A stretch of 64,000 nt of DNA from JBFHIZ01 sp041596215 (GCA_041596215.1 JBFHIZ010000001.1:115702-179701); one strand, 5' to 3'; shown: positions 46,068-55,763, counted from the first letter of the stretch. Notes: a model not told the origin generated them from the sequence alone. Translations and numbers: made by a program.

Positions 46068-47428
46068 TTTTTAAAACTATGAATAGGTGCAGGCATTCTT
46101 CCGGTTCTATTTACAAATGCATCACATGAAAAAGAATTCACTTTCATAATTGGTGCATATCCAAGTAATCCACCAAATTCTACTGTTTCTCCTACCCCTT
46201 TTCCAATGACAGGAATCACACGAACCGCTGTTGTTTTTTGATTTATCATACCAATTGCCATTTCATCTGCAATCATACCCGAAATAGTCGTAGCTTTCGT
46301 ATCTCCTGGAATTGCGATCATGTCTAACCCAACGGAACAAACACAAGTCATTGCTTCTAATTTTTCAATGGTAATTGCTCCTGCATTCACTGCATCAATC
46401 ATTCCCTGATCTTCGCTTACTGGAATAAACGCCCCACTCAATCCCCCTACATAGGAAGAAGCCATAACGCCTCCTTTTTTCACTTGATCATTTAACATCG
46501 CAAGCGCAGCTGTCGTCCCTGGTGCTCCTGCATATTCTAATCCACATTCACATAATATATCTGCTACACTATCACCAATTGCAGGTGTTGGTGCCAATGA
46601 TAAATCAATAATTCCAAAAGGAATTCCTAACCGTTTAGAAGCCTCTCCTGCAACCAATTGTCCAACGCGAGTAACTTTAAAAGCTGTTTTTTTAATTGTT
46701 TCACAAAGAATCTCAAAACTCTCTCCACGTACTTTTTCAAGTGCTGTTTTTACAACTCCTGGTCCACTTACTCCAACATTAATAATTGCATCCGCTTCTG
46801 TTACCCCATGAAAAGCGCCAGCCATAAATGGATTGTCATCTGGTGCATTACAAAAAACAACTAATTTTGCACATCCAAGAGAATCTACATCTTTTGTATA
46901 CTCCGCTGTTTTTAAAATAATCTCACCCATCAAACGTACTGCATCCATATTTATTCCTGCCTTTGTAGATCCAAGTGCTACCGAGCTACAAACACGTTCC
47001 GTCTTTGATAAAGCTTCTGGTATGGATTCAATAAGTATTTTTTCCGCCTTAGTCATTCCCTTTGCAACCAAAGCAGAATATCCACCAATAAAATTCACAC
47101 CTACTTTTTTAGCTGCAGCATCTAATACTAATGCAATTTCTACAAAATCTTCTTTCTTTTTACATGCTGAACATCCAATGAAAGCTATCGGTGTTACTGA
47201 AATTCTTTTATTAACAATGGGAATTCCAAATTCTTTTTCAATTTCATTTCCAACCTTAACCAAATCCCTCGCAACAGTTGTAATCTTATTATAGATATTT
47301 TCTTTTAATACATTCAAATCCGAATCAATGCAATCCATAAGATTCAAACCTAAAGTAATTGTTCGTACATCTAAATTTTCTTCTGCTATCATTTTATTTG
47401 TTTCTATTACTTCAAAAACATTTATCAT
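46064..47428 (-). CDS. UPF0210/PFL family protein (DUF711)
   Basis: A 454-residue protein of unknown function. FEVIETNKMIAEENLDVRTITLGLNLMDC (cited as ENLDVRTITLGLNLMDC) near the start and GVSGPGVVKTALE near 227 are typical of the family, which is related in fold to pyruvate formate-lyase-like barrels, though the glycyl radical segment is not evident. It follows the ACT-domain gene by 32 bases, a pairing conserved in many bacteria and archaea. A regulatory amino-acid-linked role is suspected. Confidence 0.9.
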   Translation of the reverse strand: MINVFEVIETNKMIAEENLDVRTITLGLNLMDCIDSDLNVLKENIYNKITTVARDLVKVGNEIEKEFGIPIVNKRISVTPIAFIGCSACKKKEDFVEIALVLDAAAKKVGVNFIGGYSALVAKGMTKAEKILIESIPEALSKTERVCSSVALGSTKAGINMDAVRLMGEIILKTAEYTKDVDSLGCAKLVVFCNAPDDNPFMAGAFHGVTEADAIINVGVSGPGVVKTALEKVRGESFEILCETIKKTAFKVTRVGQLVAGEASKRLGIPFGIIDLSLAPTPAIGDSVADILCECGLEYAGAPGTTAALAMLNDQVKKGGVMASSYVGGLSGAFIPVSEDQGMIDAVNAGAITIEKLEAMTCVCSVGLDMIAIPGDTKATTISGMIADEMAIGMINQKTTAVRVIPVIGKGVGETVEFGGLLGYAPIMKVNSFSCDAFVNRTGRMPAPIHSFKN

Positions 47429-47460
47429 TGGTTTTTATTCCTCACATTCTTTTCTCATAT

Positions 47461-47733
47461 TTATATACGATGCATTTTCTCAAAAATTTCTTCCCTTTGA
47501 CACTTAATCACAACACCAATTTCTCCACCAATTTGTGCTAATTCTTCCGAAATTTCACCAAATGGCTTCACTGAATTATCCATATCAATGATCATCATCA
47601 TATTAAAATATTCCTGTACAATGGTTTGGGAAATATCTAAAATATTAACTCGATTATTTGCAAGATAAGTACATACCTTTGCCATAATTCCTACTGTGTC
47701 CTTGCCTACTACTGTTATAATTGTTTTTTTCAT
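47461..47733 (-). CDS. ACT-domain protein (UPF0237)
   Basis: A 90-residue single ACT domain opening KKTIITVVGKDTVGIMAKV. ACT domains bind amino acids or other small ligands. It is encoded just before the UPF0210 protein, and the pair is a known conserved couple with no proven activity. The start follows GAAGGAGAAAGA. It is separated from the metallo-beta-lactamase gene by 35 bases. Confidence 0.92.
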   Translation of the reverse strand: MKKTIITVVGKDTVGIMAKVCTYLANNRVNILDISQTIVQEYFNMMMIIDMDNSVKPFGEISEELAQIGGEIGVVIKCQREEIFEKMHRI

Positions 47734-47768
47734 TCTTTCTCCTTCTTCTCACCAAAAAAGATGATTTT

Positions 47769-48566
47769 TTATATTTCTACTACTTCTGTATTACATGTTC
47801 TATTTGCAACAGTAATTTTAAAATCGTCGCCTTTATATTTATGTTCTCCCATTGTGACTTCCATTCGTACCGTTTCATATGCAATTTCCTCATGATTATT
47901 TTCCTGACTCAAATGGCCAAGAATAATTTCTTGTAAATCATCATGCAAAACTTCATTGATTAATTGTCCACAAATTTCATTTGACAAATGTCCTAAATCT
48001 CCTAAGATTCTTTGTTTTAAATAATAAGGATAGGATCCAACCTGAAGCATTTTCACATTATGATTTGCCTCAATCATCAATACATCCATTTCTTTCAATC
48101 TTGAAATGGTATACTCGTCATAACATCCTAAATCCGTTACCACAGCCAATTTCTTTTCTCCCTCACTGACACAATACGCAACTGGATTAGCTGCATCATG
48201 AGAAATATGCATTGGATTTATAATCAGATTATTAATACAAAACTCTTGATCTGGCATGATTTCACGGTACAAAGAATCATCCATATTCCCCAAAGATTTC
48301 ATATTCCGCATTGCCTGAATGGTGTCTTTTGTTGCATAGATTGGTACATGGCATTTTCTACTCATAATACCTAATGCTGAAATATGGTCTGAATGTTCAT
48401 GTGTTACAAGAATGCCCTGCAAATCATTTACACCTATATCTATTGCATGTAAACCTTCCACAATGCGTTTTCCACTAATCCCTGCATCAATAAGTAAATG
48501 CGTACTATCATTTCCAACATATATACAATTTCCACTACTTCCACTTGCAATTGGAGCTAATCTCAT
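47769..48566 (-). CDS. yycJ: YycJ/WalJ-type metallo-beta-lactamase fold hydrolase
   Basis: A 265-residue MBL-fold protein with the metal motif THEHSDHISAL near residue 55 and further ligands in SHDAA and the ending GHLSQENN. The opening RLAPIASGSSGNCIYVG is typical of YycJ (WalJ), a 5'-3' exonuclease-like protein linked to DNA repair and cell-wall regulation in Firmicutes. The usual WalKR neighbours are absent. It follows the FtsA-like gene by 27 bases. Confidence 0.88.
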   Translation of the reverse strand: MRLAPIASGSSGNCIYVGNDSTHLLIDAGISGKRIVEGLHAIDIGVNDLQGILVTHEHSDHISALGIMSRKCHVPIYATKDTIQAMRNMKSLGNMDDSLYREIMPDQEFCINNLIINPMHISHDAANPVAYCVSEGEKKLAVVTDLGCYDEYTISRLKEMDVLMIEANHNVKMLQVGSYPYYLKQRILGDLGHLSNEICGQLINEVLHDDLQEIILGHLSQENNHEEIAYETVRMEVTMGEHKYKGDDFKITVANRTCNTEVVEI

Positions 48567-48593
48567 TTTATATTCTCTTTTCGATTAAATTTA

Positions 48594-50621
48594 TTATTGA
48601 TTCCAAAATATTTTTATGTTATCCCCGTCATGGACCTCTTCCATATACTCTGCGGTTTTTCCATTAACTGTAGTTACAATACCCCTACCTTTTGATTTTG
48701 TCAAATCAAAATCAATGTAATCGAAAATGTCAACAAAAATATACTTATTTTTACCAGAAAGTTCTACGGTTTTTCCATTTACAACCAAAACAATCGAATG
48801 CTTACTTTCTTCTGTCATATTCGTTTTTGTTTCTATTGGCTTTTCGTTTTCTAACTCATTATAATCATCCTTTATCCAATCTAGAGAAAATTTGTCATAA
48901 ACTGGTGTTTTTAAATCAACCTTTACATGATTAACCAAGTAAGAATATTCCTTTGAAAGTGAAACATCTAAAAACTCAAGAATTTGTTCTACTGTATAAT
49001 AAGGTAACATTTCAACCTTGTCTTGATCTTTCAAAGAATAATACCCGGATTTCAATTCCCCATTTACACACGCAAATTTCGGCAAAAGAATTTCTTTATT
49101 CATCACATTCACTTGAATTTTACTTTGAAATTCAGGTAGCTGATTTATGTCTAATGTGGCAGCCTCTCCAGGTATCGGCTTCTTGATTACAATTTTATCA
49201 TTTTCATGAATTTCTGTATTCATATCGGCTTCTTTGCCATTTACTCGAAAAACTGGAGCTTCTCCAGCTTTGCCTCGGATAATTCTTTGTTTTCCATTTA
49301 CCATGATTTGTAAAGATGGTCCTCGTTTAGGAAATAAATTTTCGTTTGGATATTTTGATTGCATAATAACATCCAATATCGTTAATTTTCCATTATCATA
49401 AAGCTTAATTTTACTTCCATTAAATGTTACATATAAGAAATTATTATTTTGCTCATAAAAATTCAAACAAATACCAACTGGCGTTACAAAAAGCGAATCT
49501 TTTCCATCCGATCCATTTAAAAAATGTATATTTCCAATTGCATCTACAGAGCGAAGTGCAACACGTTCATTTAAAATTTCAAGATAATCAGCTAACCGAT
49601 CACAAAATCCAATAAATTTACCGCCACCACCTACTATGAAAACTGCGCTTACTGTTTTATTTCCATTCATTTCTTTTATTTTATCCGATACCTTCTTCGC
49701 TAATTCATCCAAAACTGGTGCAACAATTGTTTGAATTTCTTCCTTTTTAATTATTTGATGCAATCCCATAATATCTTGATAAGATATTTCATTTTTTTCT
49801 TCGACTTCACGCTTAATCTTTTCTGCAGTTGTAAAATCACATAGGTAATGTTTTGATATCGCTTCTGTTATTGCATCCCCAGCAAATGGAATCATCCCAT
49901 ATCCAATAATACTTCCATCCCTTGTCACGGAAATATCAGAAGTTCCCGCCCCGATATCAACCATTGCAATATTCAAGGTTCGATATGTTTCTGGTATTGC
50001 CACCTGTATTGCAGCAATCGGCTCTAACGTCATATTTGAAACATGTAATCCAGCTTTTTCTACAGCTTCATATAATCCCGAAACAACATCATCTGGTAAA
50101 AATGTTGCAATCAAATCCACCGATATAGATTTTGCTTTATGATCAAGTAAATTTTGAATGGGATACCCATTTAAATAATATTGAACAACCGAATATCCTA
50201 CACAATAAAATGGAATATCCGAGTCATTTTCTTTATTAAACTCTTGATATGCCTTTTCAACTCCCAATGCATTGATTCCATACAAATCATCTTCCACAAT
50301 TTTACGATCTGTACGATATGTTTCTTCTACATTAATTTTAATTGTTTTTAATACACGTCCAGCTGCTGCTATACAAACCTCTGAGAATTCTCTTTTTGTT
50401 TCTTTTTCTAAAATATTTTTAACTAAAACAATTGTTTCTGCCACTTTAGAAATATCATGAATTTGACCATCCATCATTGCACGCGATTCATGTTCTTTCA
50501 TAGCTTGCGCAATGACATAAAACTGATTTTCATCTTTGTATCCTACCGTACCAACAATACTCCTTGTTCCAATATCCAAACCGAATACCAATTGACCAGG
50601 ATAGTTTACTCTTTCTTCCAC
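48594..50621 (-). CDS. FtsA-like actin-fold ATPase with long C-terminal extension
   Basis: A 675-residue protein. Residues 10-390 form an FtsA/PilM-type actin fold: phosphate 1 motif FGLDIGTRSIVGTV, phosphate 2 motif MVDIGAGTSDISV near 220 and adenosine motif FIVGGGGKFIG near 328. The remaining 280 residues hold beta-rich segments, including an MVNGKQRIIRG block and a final ThiS/SLBB-like block (VTTVNGKTAEYMEEVHDGD). No C-terminal FtsA membrane helix is seen. The start is GTG at 50621 after GGAGGGG, overlapping coaE by 16 bases. Homologues are annotated as FtsA in Lachnospiraceae; role unknown. Confidence 0.8.
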   Translation of the reverse strand: MEERVNYPGQLVFGLDIGTRSIVGTVGYKDENQFYVIAQAMKEHESRAMMDGQIHDISKVAETIVLVKNILEKETKREFSEVCIAAAGRVLKTIKINVEETYRTDRKIVEDDLYGINALGVEKAYQEFNKENDSDIPFYCVGYSVVQYYLNGYPIQNLLDHKAKSISVDLIATFLPDDVVSGLYEAVEKAGLHVSNMTLEPIAAIQVAIPETYRTLNIAMVDIGAGTSDISVTRDGSIIGYGMIPFAGDAITEAISKHYLCDFTTAEKIKREVEEKNEISYQDIMGLHQIIKKEEIQTIVAPVLDELAKKVSDKIKEMNGNKTVSAVFIVGGGGKFIGFCDRLADYLEILNERVALRSVDAIGNIHFLNGSDGKDSLFVTPVGICLNFYEQNNNFLYVTFNGSKIKLYDNGKLTILDVIMQSKYPNENLFPKRGPSLQIMVNGKQRIIRGKAGEAPVFRVNGKEADMNTEIHENDKIVIKKPIPGEAATLDINQLPEFQSKIQVNVMNKEILLPKFACVNGELKSGYYSLKDQDKVEMLPYYTVEQILEFLDVSLSKEYSYLVNHVKVDLKTPVYDKFSLDWIKDDYNELENEKPIETKTNMTEESKHSIVLVVNGKTVELSGKNKYIFVDIFDYIDFDLTKSKGRGIVTTVNGKTAEYMEEVHDGDNIKIFWNQ

Positions 50622-51235
50622 GAATACCCCTCCATTTTCTTAACGATTTGCTTTGTCGTTTCTTCCCAGAAACCACTATTATCTATTATAACATCACAAG
50701 CATTTTCATATTCTTTTTGAGAAATTTGCGACGCAAAAATCGCATCTATTTTTTTCTTCGTGTATCCTCGACTATCTTTCAAACGATTTTGTCGGATTTT
50801 TTTTTCTGCATATATATACCACATCTCATCAACAATATCCTTATAACCGGCTTCCACTAAAAGTGCTGCTTCTATAAATATAAATTGATATTTATTTTTC
50901 TTTTCCTCATTTTCACAAATTTCAACAATCTTTTTTTTAACGAAAGGATGAATTCTATCATTTACTTGTTTTAAGATTTCGGGGGATGAAAACATTATTT
51001 CTGCCATTTTCTTATTATCTATCATGCCATCTGGTTTTAAAATTTTTTTTCCTAATAAAGAAAGGATGGATTCATAACAAATTTCTCCAGGTTGTTTGAA
51101 TGCATTTGCAATTACATCTGCTTGTATTACTTTGCATAAATAATTTTCTTCCAAATAAGTTAGGACTTTTGTTTTTCCACTTCCTATGCCCCCTGTAATT
51201 CCGATTTTAATCAATTTTTGATTATTTTGCATCAT
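50606..51235 (-). CDS. coaE: Dephospho-CoA kinase
   Basis: A 209-residue kinase that phosphorylates dephospho-CoA in the last step of CoA synthesis. The P-loop is GGIGSGKT (15-22), with LVEAGYKDIVDEMWYIY (cited as GYKDIVDEMWYIY) further on. A start at 51235 after GGGAGAAAATTGGT overlaps polA by 14 bases; the longer frame extends into polA. The polA-coaE pair is common in Firmicutes. Confidence 0.93.
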   Translation of the reverse strand: MMQNNQKLIKIGITGGIGSGKTKVLTYLEENYLCKVIQADVIANAFKQPGEICYESILSLLGKKILKPDGMIDNKKMAEIMFSSPEILKQVNDRIHPFVKKKIVEICENEEKKNKYQFIFIEAALLVEAGYKDIVDEMWYIYAEKKIRQNRLKDSRGYTKKKIDAIFASQISQKEYENACDVIIDNSGFWEETTKQIVKKMEGYSWKKE

Positions 51236-53873
51236 ACCAATTTTCTCCCGTATGTACATCCACCTCAAGTTCTACTAAAAATTTTGCAGCATGTTTCATT
51301 TTATCCTCAACTATTTTTTTTACTTTCTCCAATTCTTCAATTTTTGTTTCGATTAGAATTTCATCATGAATCTGAAGTATTAATTTAGATTCTAATTTTT
51401 GTTTTTTTAATTCTCTATATACGTTTATCACAGCAAGTTTCATAACATCTGCTGCAGTTCCCTGAATTGGGGCATTCATTGCCACTCTTTCTCCAAAGGA
51501 TCGTTTCATAAAGTTTGAAGATTTTAACTCTGGAATTGGTCGTTTTCTCCCAAAACAGGTTTCTGAATATCCATTTTTCTTTGCGTCTTCAATTAGTTTA
51601 TCAAGAAACTCTTTTATCATTGGATATGTAGCAAAATATTCTTCAATATATCCAGCCGCCTCTTTTCTTGTTATACTCAAGTCTTGACTTAAACCAAATG
51701 CACTGATTCCATAAACGATTCCAAAATTTACCGCTTTTGCATTACTTCTCTGTATAGAAGTAACCTGATCTATAGGTGTATGAAATACTTGCGAAGCTGT
51801 TAGTGCATGAATATCTTGCTGTTCATTATATGCAGAAATCAAAGTCTCATCTTTAGACATATGTGCAAGAATTCGCAATTCAATTTGTGAATAATCGGCA
51901 TCCACAAAAATAAATCCATTTTTGGGAACAAACACTTTACGAATCTTTCTTCCTAATTCCATTCGAATTGGAATATTTTGCAAATTTGGCTCTGTAGAAC
52001 TAATTCTTCCTGTTGCTGCAATTGTTTGATTAAATGTCGTATGAATTCTTTCATCTTCAGAAATATAATTTGCTAATCCCTCTGCATAAGTCGATTTTAA
52101 TTTCATCAATCCACGAAACTCTTGGATATTTTGAATGATTGAATATTTAGGTGCTAAGTAATCTAAAACATCCGCTGCTGTAGAATATCCAGTTTTTGTT
52201 TTTTTCCCTCCCTCAATTCCAAGCTCTTCAAATAATATAATTCCTAATTGCTTTGGAGAATTAATGTTAAATTCTTTTCCTGCCGCTTGATAAATAGCAT
52301 TTTCCAATTCTAAAATACGTTCATCAAGTGCAAGAGAATATGCTTTTAAATCTTCTTTTCTTATTCCAATTCCTTCTTGTTCCATTTCATATAAAACATA
52401 AGAAGTCGGCATTTCAATTTCGTCAAATAACTGAAATGCATTATCTTGGACTAATGAATCTTTCAATACTGAATAACTATTAAATAAAGTATCACATACA
52501 TAAACACTATATTTAATTTGATTTTCTTTCGTTGCATCTTTATCTTTCTTCCCAAGTAATTCTTCTCTCTCAGGCATGATTCTTTTTAAGTACTCGTTTG
52601 CTATGTTTTCTGGTTTGTAGTTACTAATTAAAGGATTTAAAACATAAGCCGCAATTTGTACATCAAAAAAGGCTTCATCATTTACCGATTTTAGGTTTTT
52701 ATACATATCTTTTACAGAAAATCCAACCATTGTCCTCTTACGTTCCTTGCACCTATTTTCCTGAAGCATAGCCAACTTTTCCCACAAATAAGTTTCTGTT
52801 ATAAATCCTCCAATTTCAATAAAGTAATTTTCATTTTTTTCTATTGATAAAGAAATTCCTTGAAACTCCAAATTTTCTTGTCCGATACTTTCACAATATA
52901 ATGCAATGTGTTCTTTTTTTGTAGCCAACTCAAATATATTTTCAGCTTCTATAAAATCTGAAACAACCTTAAATATAATTTGCTCCTTATCCATTGCTTT
53001 CATATCATTTTCAAATCTTGGATAATATTTTTTAAATCCAAGATTTTTATATAATGTATATGCTTCTTTTGTGTATAAATTTCCATGTTTTGCCCTCGAT
53101 AAATCAAATTCAATTGGGACATCAATATCGATCGTCGCAAGTTCTTTTGATAGATATGCAAGTTCTCTATTTTCTGCCAAATTTTTATGAAGTGATTTTC
53201 CAGAAATTTCATCTAAATTTGCATACACATTCTCAAGCGTCTGATACTGATCGAGCAATTTTTTCGCTGTGACTTTTCCAACTTTTGGTACCCCTGGAAT
53301 ATTATCCGCCGAATCTCCCATTAACGCTTTCATTTCAATTACTTGTGCGGGCGTGATTCCCAACACATCAATCACATCTTTTTCAAAATAATCCTCTACT
53401 TCCGTAATCCCTTTTTTCGTTTTTGGTATCCGAATTTTAATATGTTTTGATGCAATTTGTAATAAATCACGATCTCCAGATACAAGAGAAACCTCTAATT
53501 TTTCCTTCTCACAACGCTTTGCCCATGTCCCTAAAATATCATCGGCTTCATATCCCGCTTTTTCAACAAGAAGAATATTCATTGCCCTCAACACTTCTTT
53601 TAATACCGGGAACTGTTCTTTTAACTCTTCTGGCATTGCATGTCTTGTTCCCTTATATTCCTTAAACATAGTATGCCGAAATGTCGGTGCATGCACGTCA
53701 AATGCCACCAAAAGATATTCTGGATTCTCTTCATCAAGAAATTTAAATAAAATTGATAAAAATCCATAGATTGCATTTGTATGCATTCCATCCGCTGAAG
53801 TAAGATCAGGCACTCCATAAAAAGCTCTATTTGCAATGCTATTTCCATCTATCAATAATATTTTTTCTCGCAT
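51222..53873 (-). CDS. polA: DNA polymerase I
   Basis: An 883-residue repair and primer-removal polymerase. Domains in order: 5'-3' exonuclease (1-290, LLIDGNSIANRAFYG and MGDSADNIPGVPKVG), a 3'-5' exonuclease-like domain (about 310-490) without the catalytic DxE residues (the region reads IALYCESIG), and the polymerase domain with DYSQIELR near 665 and QIHDEILIE near 845. The start at 53873 follows AAGGGGAAAATT. It follows degV by 19 bases. Confidence 0.97.
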   Translation of the reverse strand: MREKILLIDGNSIANRAFYGVPDLTSADGMHTNAIYGFLSILFKFLDEENPEYLLVAFDVHAPTFRHTMFKEYKGTRHAMPEELKEQFPVLKEVLRAMNILLVEKAGYEADDILGTWAKRCEKEKLEVSLVSGDRDLLQIASKHIKIRIPKTKKGITEVEDYFEKDVIDVLGITPAQVIEMKALMGDSADNIPGVPKVGKVTAKKLLDQYQTLENVYANLDEISGKSLHKNLAENRELAYLSKELATIDIDVPIEFDLSRAKHGNLYTKEAYTLYKNLGFKKYYPRFENDMKAMDKEQIIFKVVSDFIEAENIFELATKKEHIALYCESIGQENLEFQGISLSIEKNENYFIEIGGFITETYLWEKLAMLQENRCKERKRTMVGFSVKDMYKNLKSVNDEAFFDVQIAAYVLNPLISNYKPENIANEYLKRIMPEREELLGKKDKDATKENQIKYSVYVCDTLFNSYSVLKDSLVQDNAFQLFDEIEMPTSYVLYEMEQEGIGIRKEDLKAYSLALDERILELENAIYQAAGKEFNINSPKQLGIILFEELGIEGGKKTKTGYSTAADVLDYLAPKYSIIQNIQEFRGLMKLKSTYAEGLANYISEDERIHTTFNQTIAATGRISSTEPNLQNIPIRMELGRKIRKVFVPKNGFIFVDADYSQIELRILAHMSKDETLISAYNEQQDIHALTASQVFHTPIDQVTSIQRSNAKAVNFGIVYGISAFGLSQDLSITRKEAAGYIEEYFATYPMIKEFLDKLIEDAKKNGYSETCFGRKRPIPELKSSNFMKRSFGERVAMNAPIQGTAADVMKLAVINVYRELKKQKLESKLILQIHDEILIETKIEELEKVKKIVEDKMKHAAKFLVELEVDVHTGENWYDAK

Positions 53874-53892
53874 AATTTTCCCCTTCATATCC

Positions 53893-54777
53893 TTAATCTA
53901 TATACTTTTCGTAAGTATCGTTTATTTCATCTAAATATACTACTGCAACAATATTAGGTCCTGTATGTGCACCAATTGCACATCCTATTTGTCCTTTCAT
54001 AATATGCTTCGGATGATATGTTTCCATAATTGTTTCTGCCAAATGATCACAGTCCTCTTCATTGGTCCCATAACAAACTCCTATGGTTTGCTTATCTATC
54101 ACTGCGCTCTCTTCACCCATTTTTGTGATAATTCGTTTTAATGCTTTTTTCCATCCATGTTCCTTTTCAACCGATTTTAAAGCTCCATTTTCATCAACAA
54201 TAATAATTGGTTTAATTGAAAGTGCAGAACCTACCGCAGCAGAGGTACGACTTATTCTTCCCCCTTTATATAAATATTCAAGCGAATCTACTGTAAATGC
54301 ATGTTTCATATGTGCACAAAAGAATTTTGCAGCTTCTATAATTAATTCTTTTGGTGCCTGATTCTTTTGCATCTGTAATAATTTATAAACAACAAGGCCA
54401 TATCCAATTGACGCACAATGAGAATCAATAATCGTAATTTTGAATTCTGGATAGATTTCTTTTATTTCATCCACTGCTAATCTTGCTGCATTATATGTTC
54501 CTGCAATACCAGTTGAAAAACAAATATAAAGAATTTCATCTCCTTTTTCTGCAAATTTTTGAAAATGTTCTTGAAACATTAATTGACTAATATGATATGT
54601 CTTAATATCATGATTTTCTTTTTGCAATCTATAGAATTCATCTGGTAAAATTGTATCTCCATCAAAAAAATCTTCTTCGTCAACCAAAACTGGAGTTGGC
54701 ATTACATATACGTTATACTCTTCGATAATACTTTTTGGTAAATCCGATGCTGAATCGGTTATAATATTAAAGCTCAT
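53893..54777 (-). CDS. DegV-family fatty-acid-binding protein
   Basis: A 294-residue EDD-fold protein opening NIITDSASDLPKSIIEEYNV (cited as ITDSASDLPKSIIEEY). The family (FakB) binds fatty acids and presents them to the FakA kinase to make acyl-phosphate. The KGGRISRTSAAVGSALSIKPI stretch (cited as GGRISRTSAAVGS) near 155 and IGAHTGPN near 270 are typical. FakA is not seen here. Presence of PlsX and PlsY in the window gives the product a route to phospholipid, but the ligand is unverified. Confidence 0.9.
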   Translation of the reverse strand: MSFNIITDSASDLPKSIIEEYNVYVMPTPVLVDEEDFFDGDTILPDEFYRLQKENHDIKTYHISQLMFQEHFQKFAEKGDEILYICFSTGIAGTYNAARLAVDEIKEIYPEFKITIIDSHCASIGYGLVVYKLLQMQKNQAPKELIIEAAKFFCAHMKHAFTVDSLEYLYKGGRISRTSAAVGSALSIKPIIIVDENGALKSVEKEHGWKKALKRIITKMGEESAVIDKQTIGVCYGTNEEDCDHLAETIMETYHPKHIMKGQIGCAIGAHTGPNIVAVVYLDEINDTYEKYID

Positions 54778-54824
54778 AATTACTTCCTTTCATATCTCAT
54801 AATTTCATGCTGCAAAGTATTTTA

Positions 54825-54853
54825 ATTATACCTTAATTCATTGGACAAATAAA
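54825..54853 (-). promoter_or_regulatory. Candidate promoter of the degV-polA unit
   Basis: A perfect TATAAT on the minus strand (54825-54830) lies 17 bases from TTTATT (54848-54853). The -35 is weak. It is about 50 bases before the DegV start. Confidence 0.45.
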
Positions 54854-54857
54854 GTCA

Positions 54858-55544
54858 TCACTTTTTAAATAGTTTAATTATATTACGCCTTTTCCCAAGT
54901 ACCATAACCATATCATCTTTCTTTAATATTGTCACAGCCTTTGCTCTTTCAACTGTTCCATCCGGTTTTTTTATTAAAATCACCATAATTTCATGGATTT
55001 TACTGATTTCACTTTCAACTAACGTTTTATCTAACATACATTCTGGAACATTTCTAAGAACTACCGTCGCAACCACATCCTCGCCATACTCTTCTAATAC
55101 AACAATCGTATTATTTTCCTCTTTTAAAATATGATTATAACAAAAGCTTTCAATCCACCAATCTATTTTCTTTTTTATAAATTTAATTTTTCGAATAATT
55201 GCAAATAATGAAAAAACAGAAAACAAAAGAATCAAACCCTTATAAGAGAATGTAATACTAGAAAAACCAAGAGATATAAACGCAGTGACAATACTAGAAA
55301 CAATCGTAGCAGAAAAAGCATATCCAAAAATCATAATTATTTTTGCTAAGTTTCTTCGAGTTCTTGTCTCAAGGATAATTTCACTTTCTTTCGTCGTAAA
55401 TCCAGAATTCGTTAATAATGAAATCACTTGTAATCTTGCCATTTCTTCTGTCATACCAGTCAAGCGAAATAAAATAGTAAAAATATCTGCAATCGAAATA
55501 TATAAAATGATTACTAAAAAAAACAAGAAAATTGCTAAATTCAT
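54858..55544 (-). CDS. Membrane protein with C-terminal RCK_C (TrkA-C) domain
   Basis: A 228-residue protein with an N-terminal helix (2-22), two more helices (about 70-92 and 100-118), and a C-terminal RCK_C-type domain (about 145-225, VVLRNVPECMLDKTLVES). A motif between helices reads LLTNSGFTTKESEIIL. RCK_C domains bind ligands such as cyclic di-AMP and control potassium or ion transport. The start at 55544 follows AAGGAGGCTTAAG. It stands alone between the tRNA and degV; its function is not established. Confidence 0.75.
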   Translation of the reverse strand: MNLAIFLFFLVIILYISIADIFTILFRLTGMTEEMARLQVISLLTNSGFTTKESEIILETRTRRNLAKIIMIFGYAFSATIVSSIVTAFISLGFSSITFSYKGLILLFSVFSLFAIIRKIKFIKKKIDWWIESFCYNHILKEENNTIVVLEEYGEDVVATVVLRNVPECMLDKTLVESEISKIHEIMVILIKKPDGTVERAKAVTILKKDDMVMVLGKRRNIIKLFKK

Positions 55545-55639
55545 CTTAAGCCTCCTTAAGTAACTACACGTAAATATAACTTGTATATATTTTAGTCGAA
55601 TTACTACCATAAAGCAAACTTTTTCAGCATTTATCTAAT

Positions 55640-55669
55640 AAAAAAAGAACCAAGAGATTACCCTTGATT
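55640..55669 (-). terminator. Terminator after tRNA-Leu
   Basis: AACCAAG (55648-55654) and CTTGATT (55663-55669) form a stem with one G-U pair and an 8-base loop. The minus strand continues CTTTTTTTATT. It lies 10 bases after the tRNA 3' end. Confidence 0.75.
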
Positions 55670-55678
55670 CCTCATGTA

Positions 55679-55761
55679 TGCCGTTGGTGGGACTTGAACC
55701 CACACGAGGTTGCCCTCGCCAGATTTTGAGTCTGGTGCGTCTGCCATTCCGCCACAACGGC
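55679..55761 (-). tRNA. tRNA-Leu (anticodon CAA)
   Basis: An 83-base class II tRNA with acceptor stem GCCGTTG paired to CAACGGC, anticodon stem CCAGA/TCTGG with loop CTCAAAA (anticodon CAA, codon UUG), a long variable arm (GAGGGCAACCTC) and T loop GTTCAAGTC. The discriminator base is A, and CCA is not encoded. It is flanked by its own promoter and terminator, so it is transcribed alone. Confidence 0.97.
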
Positions 55762-55763
55762 CT

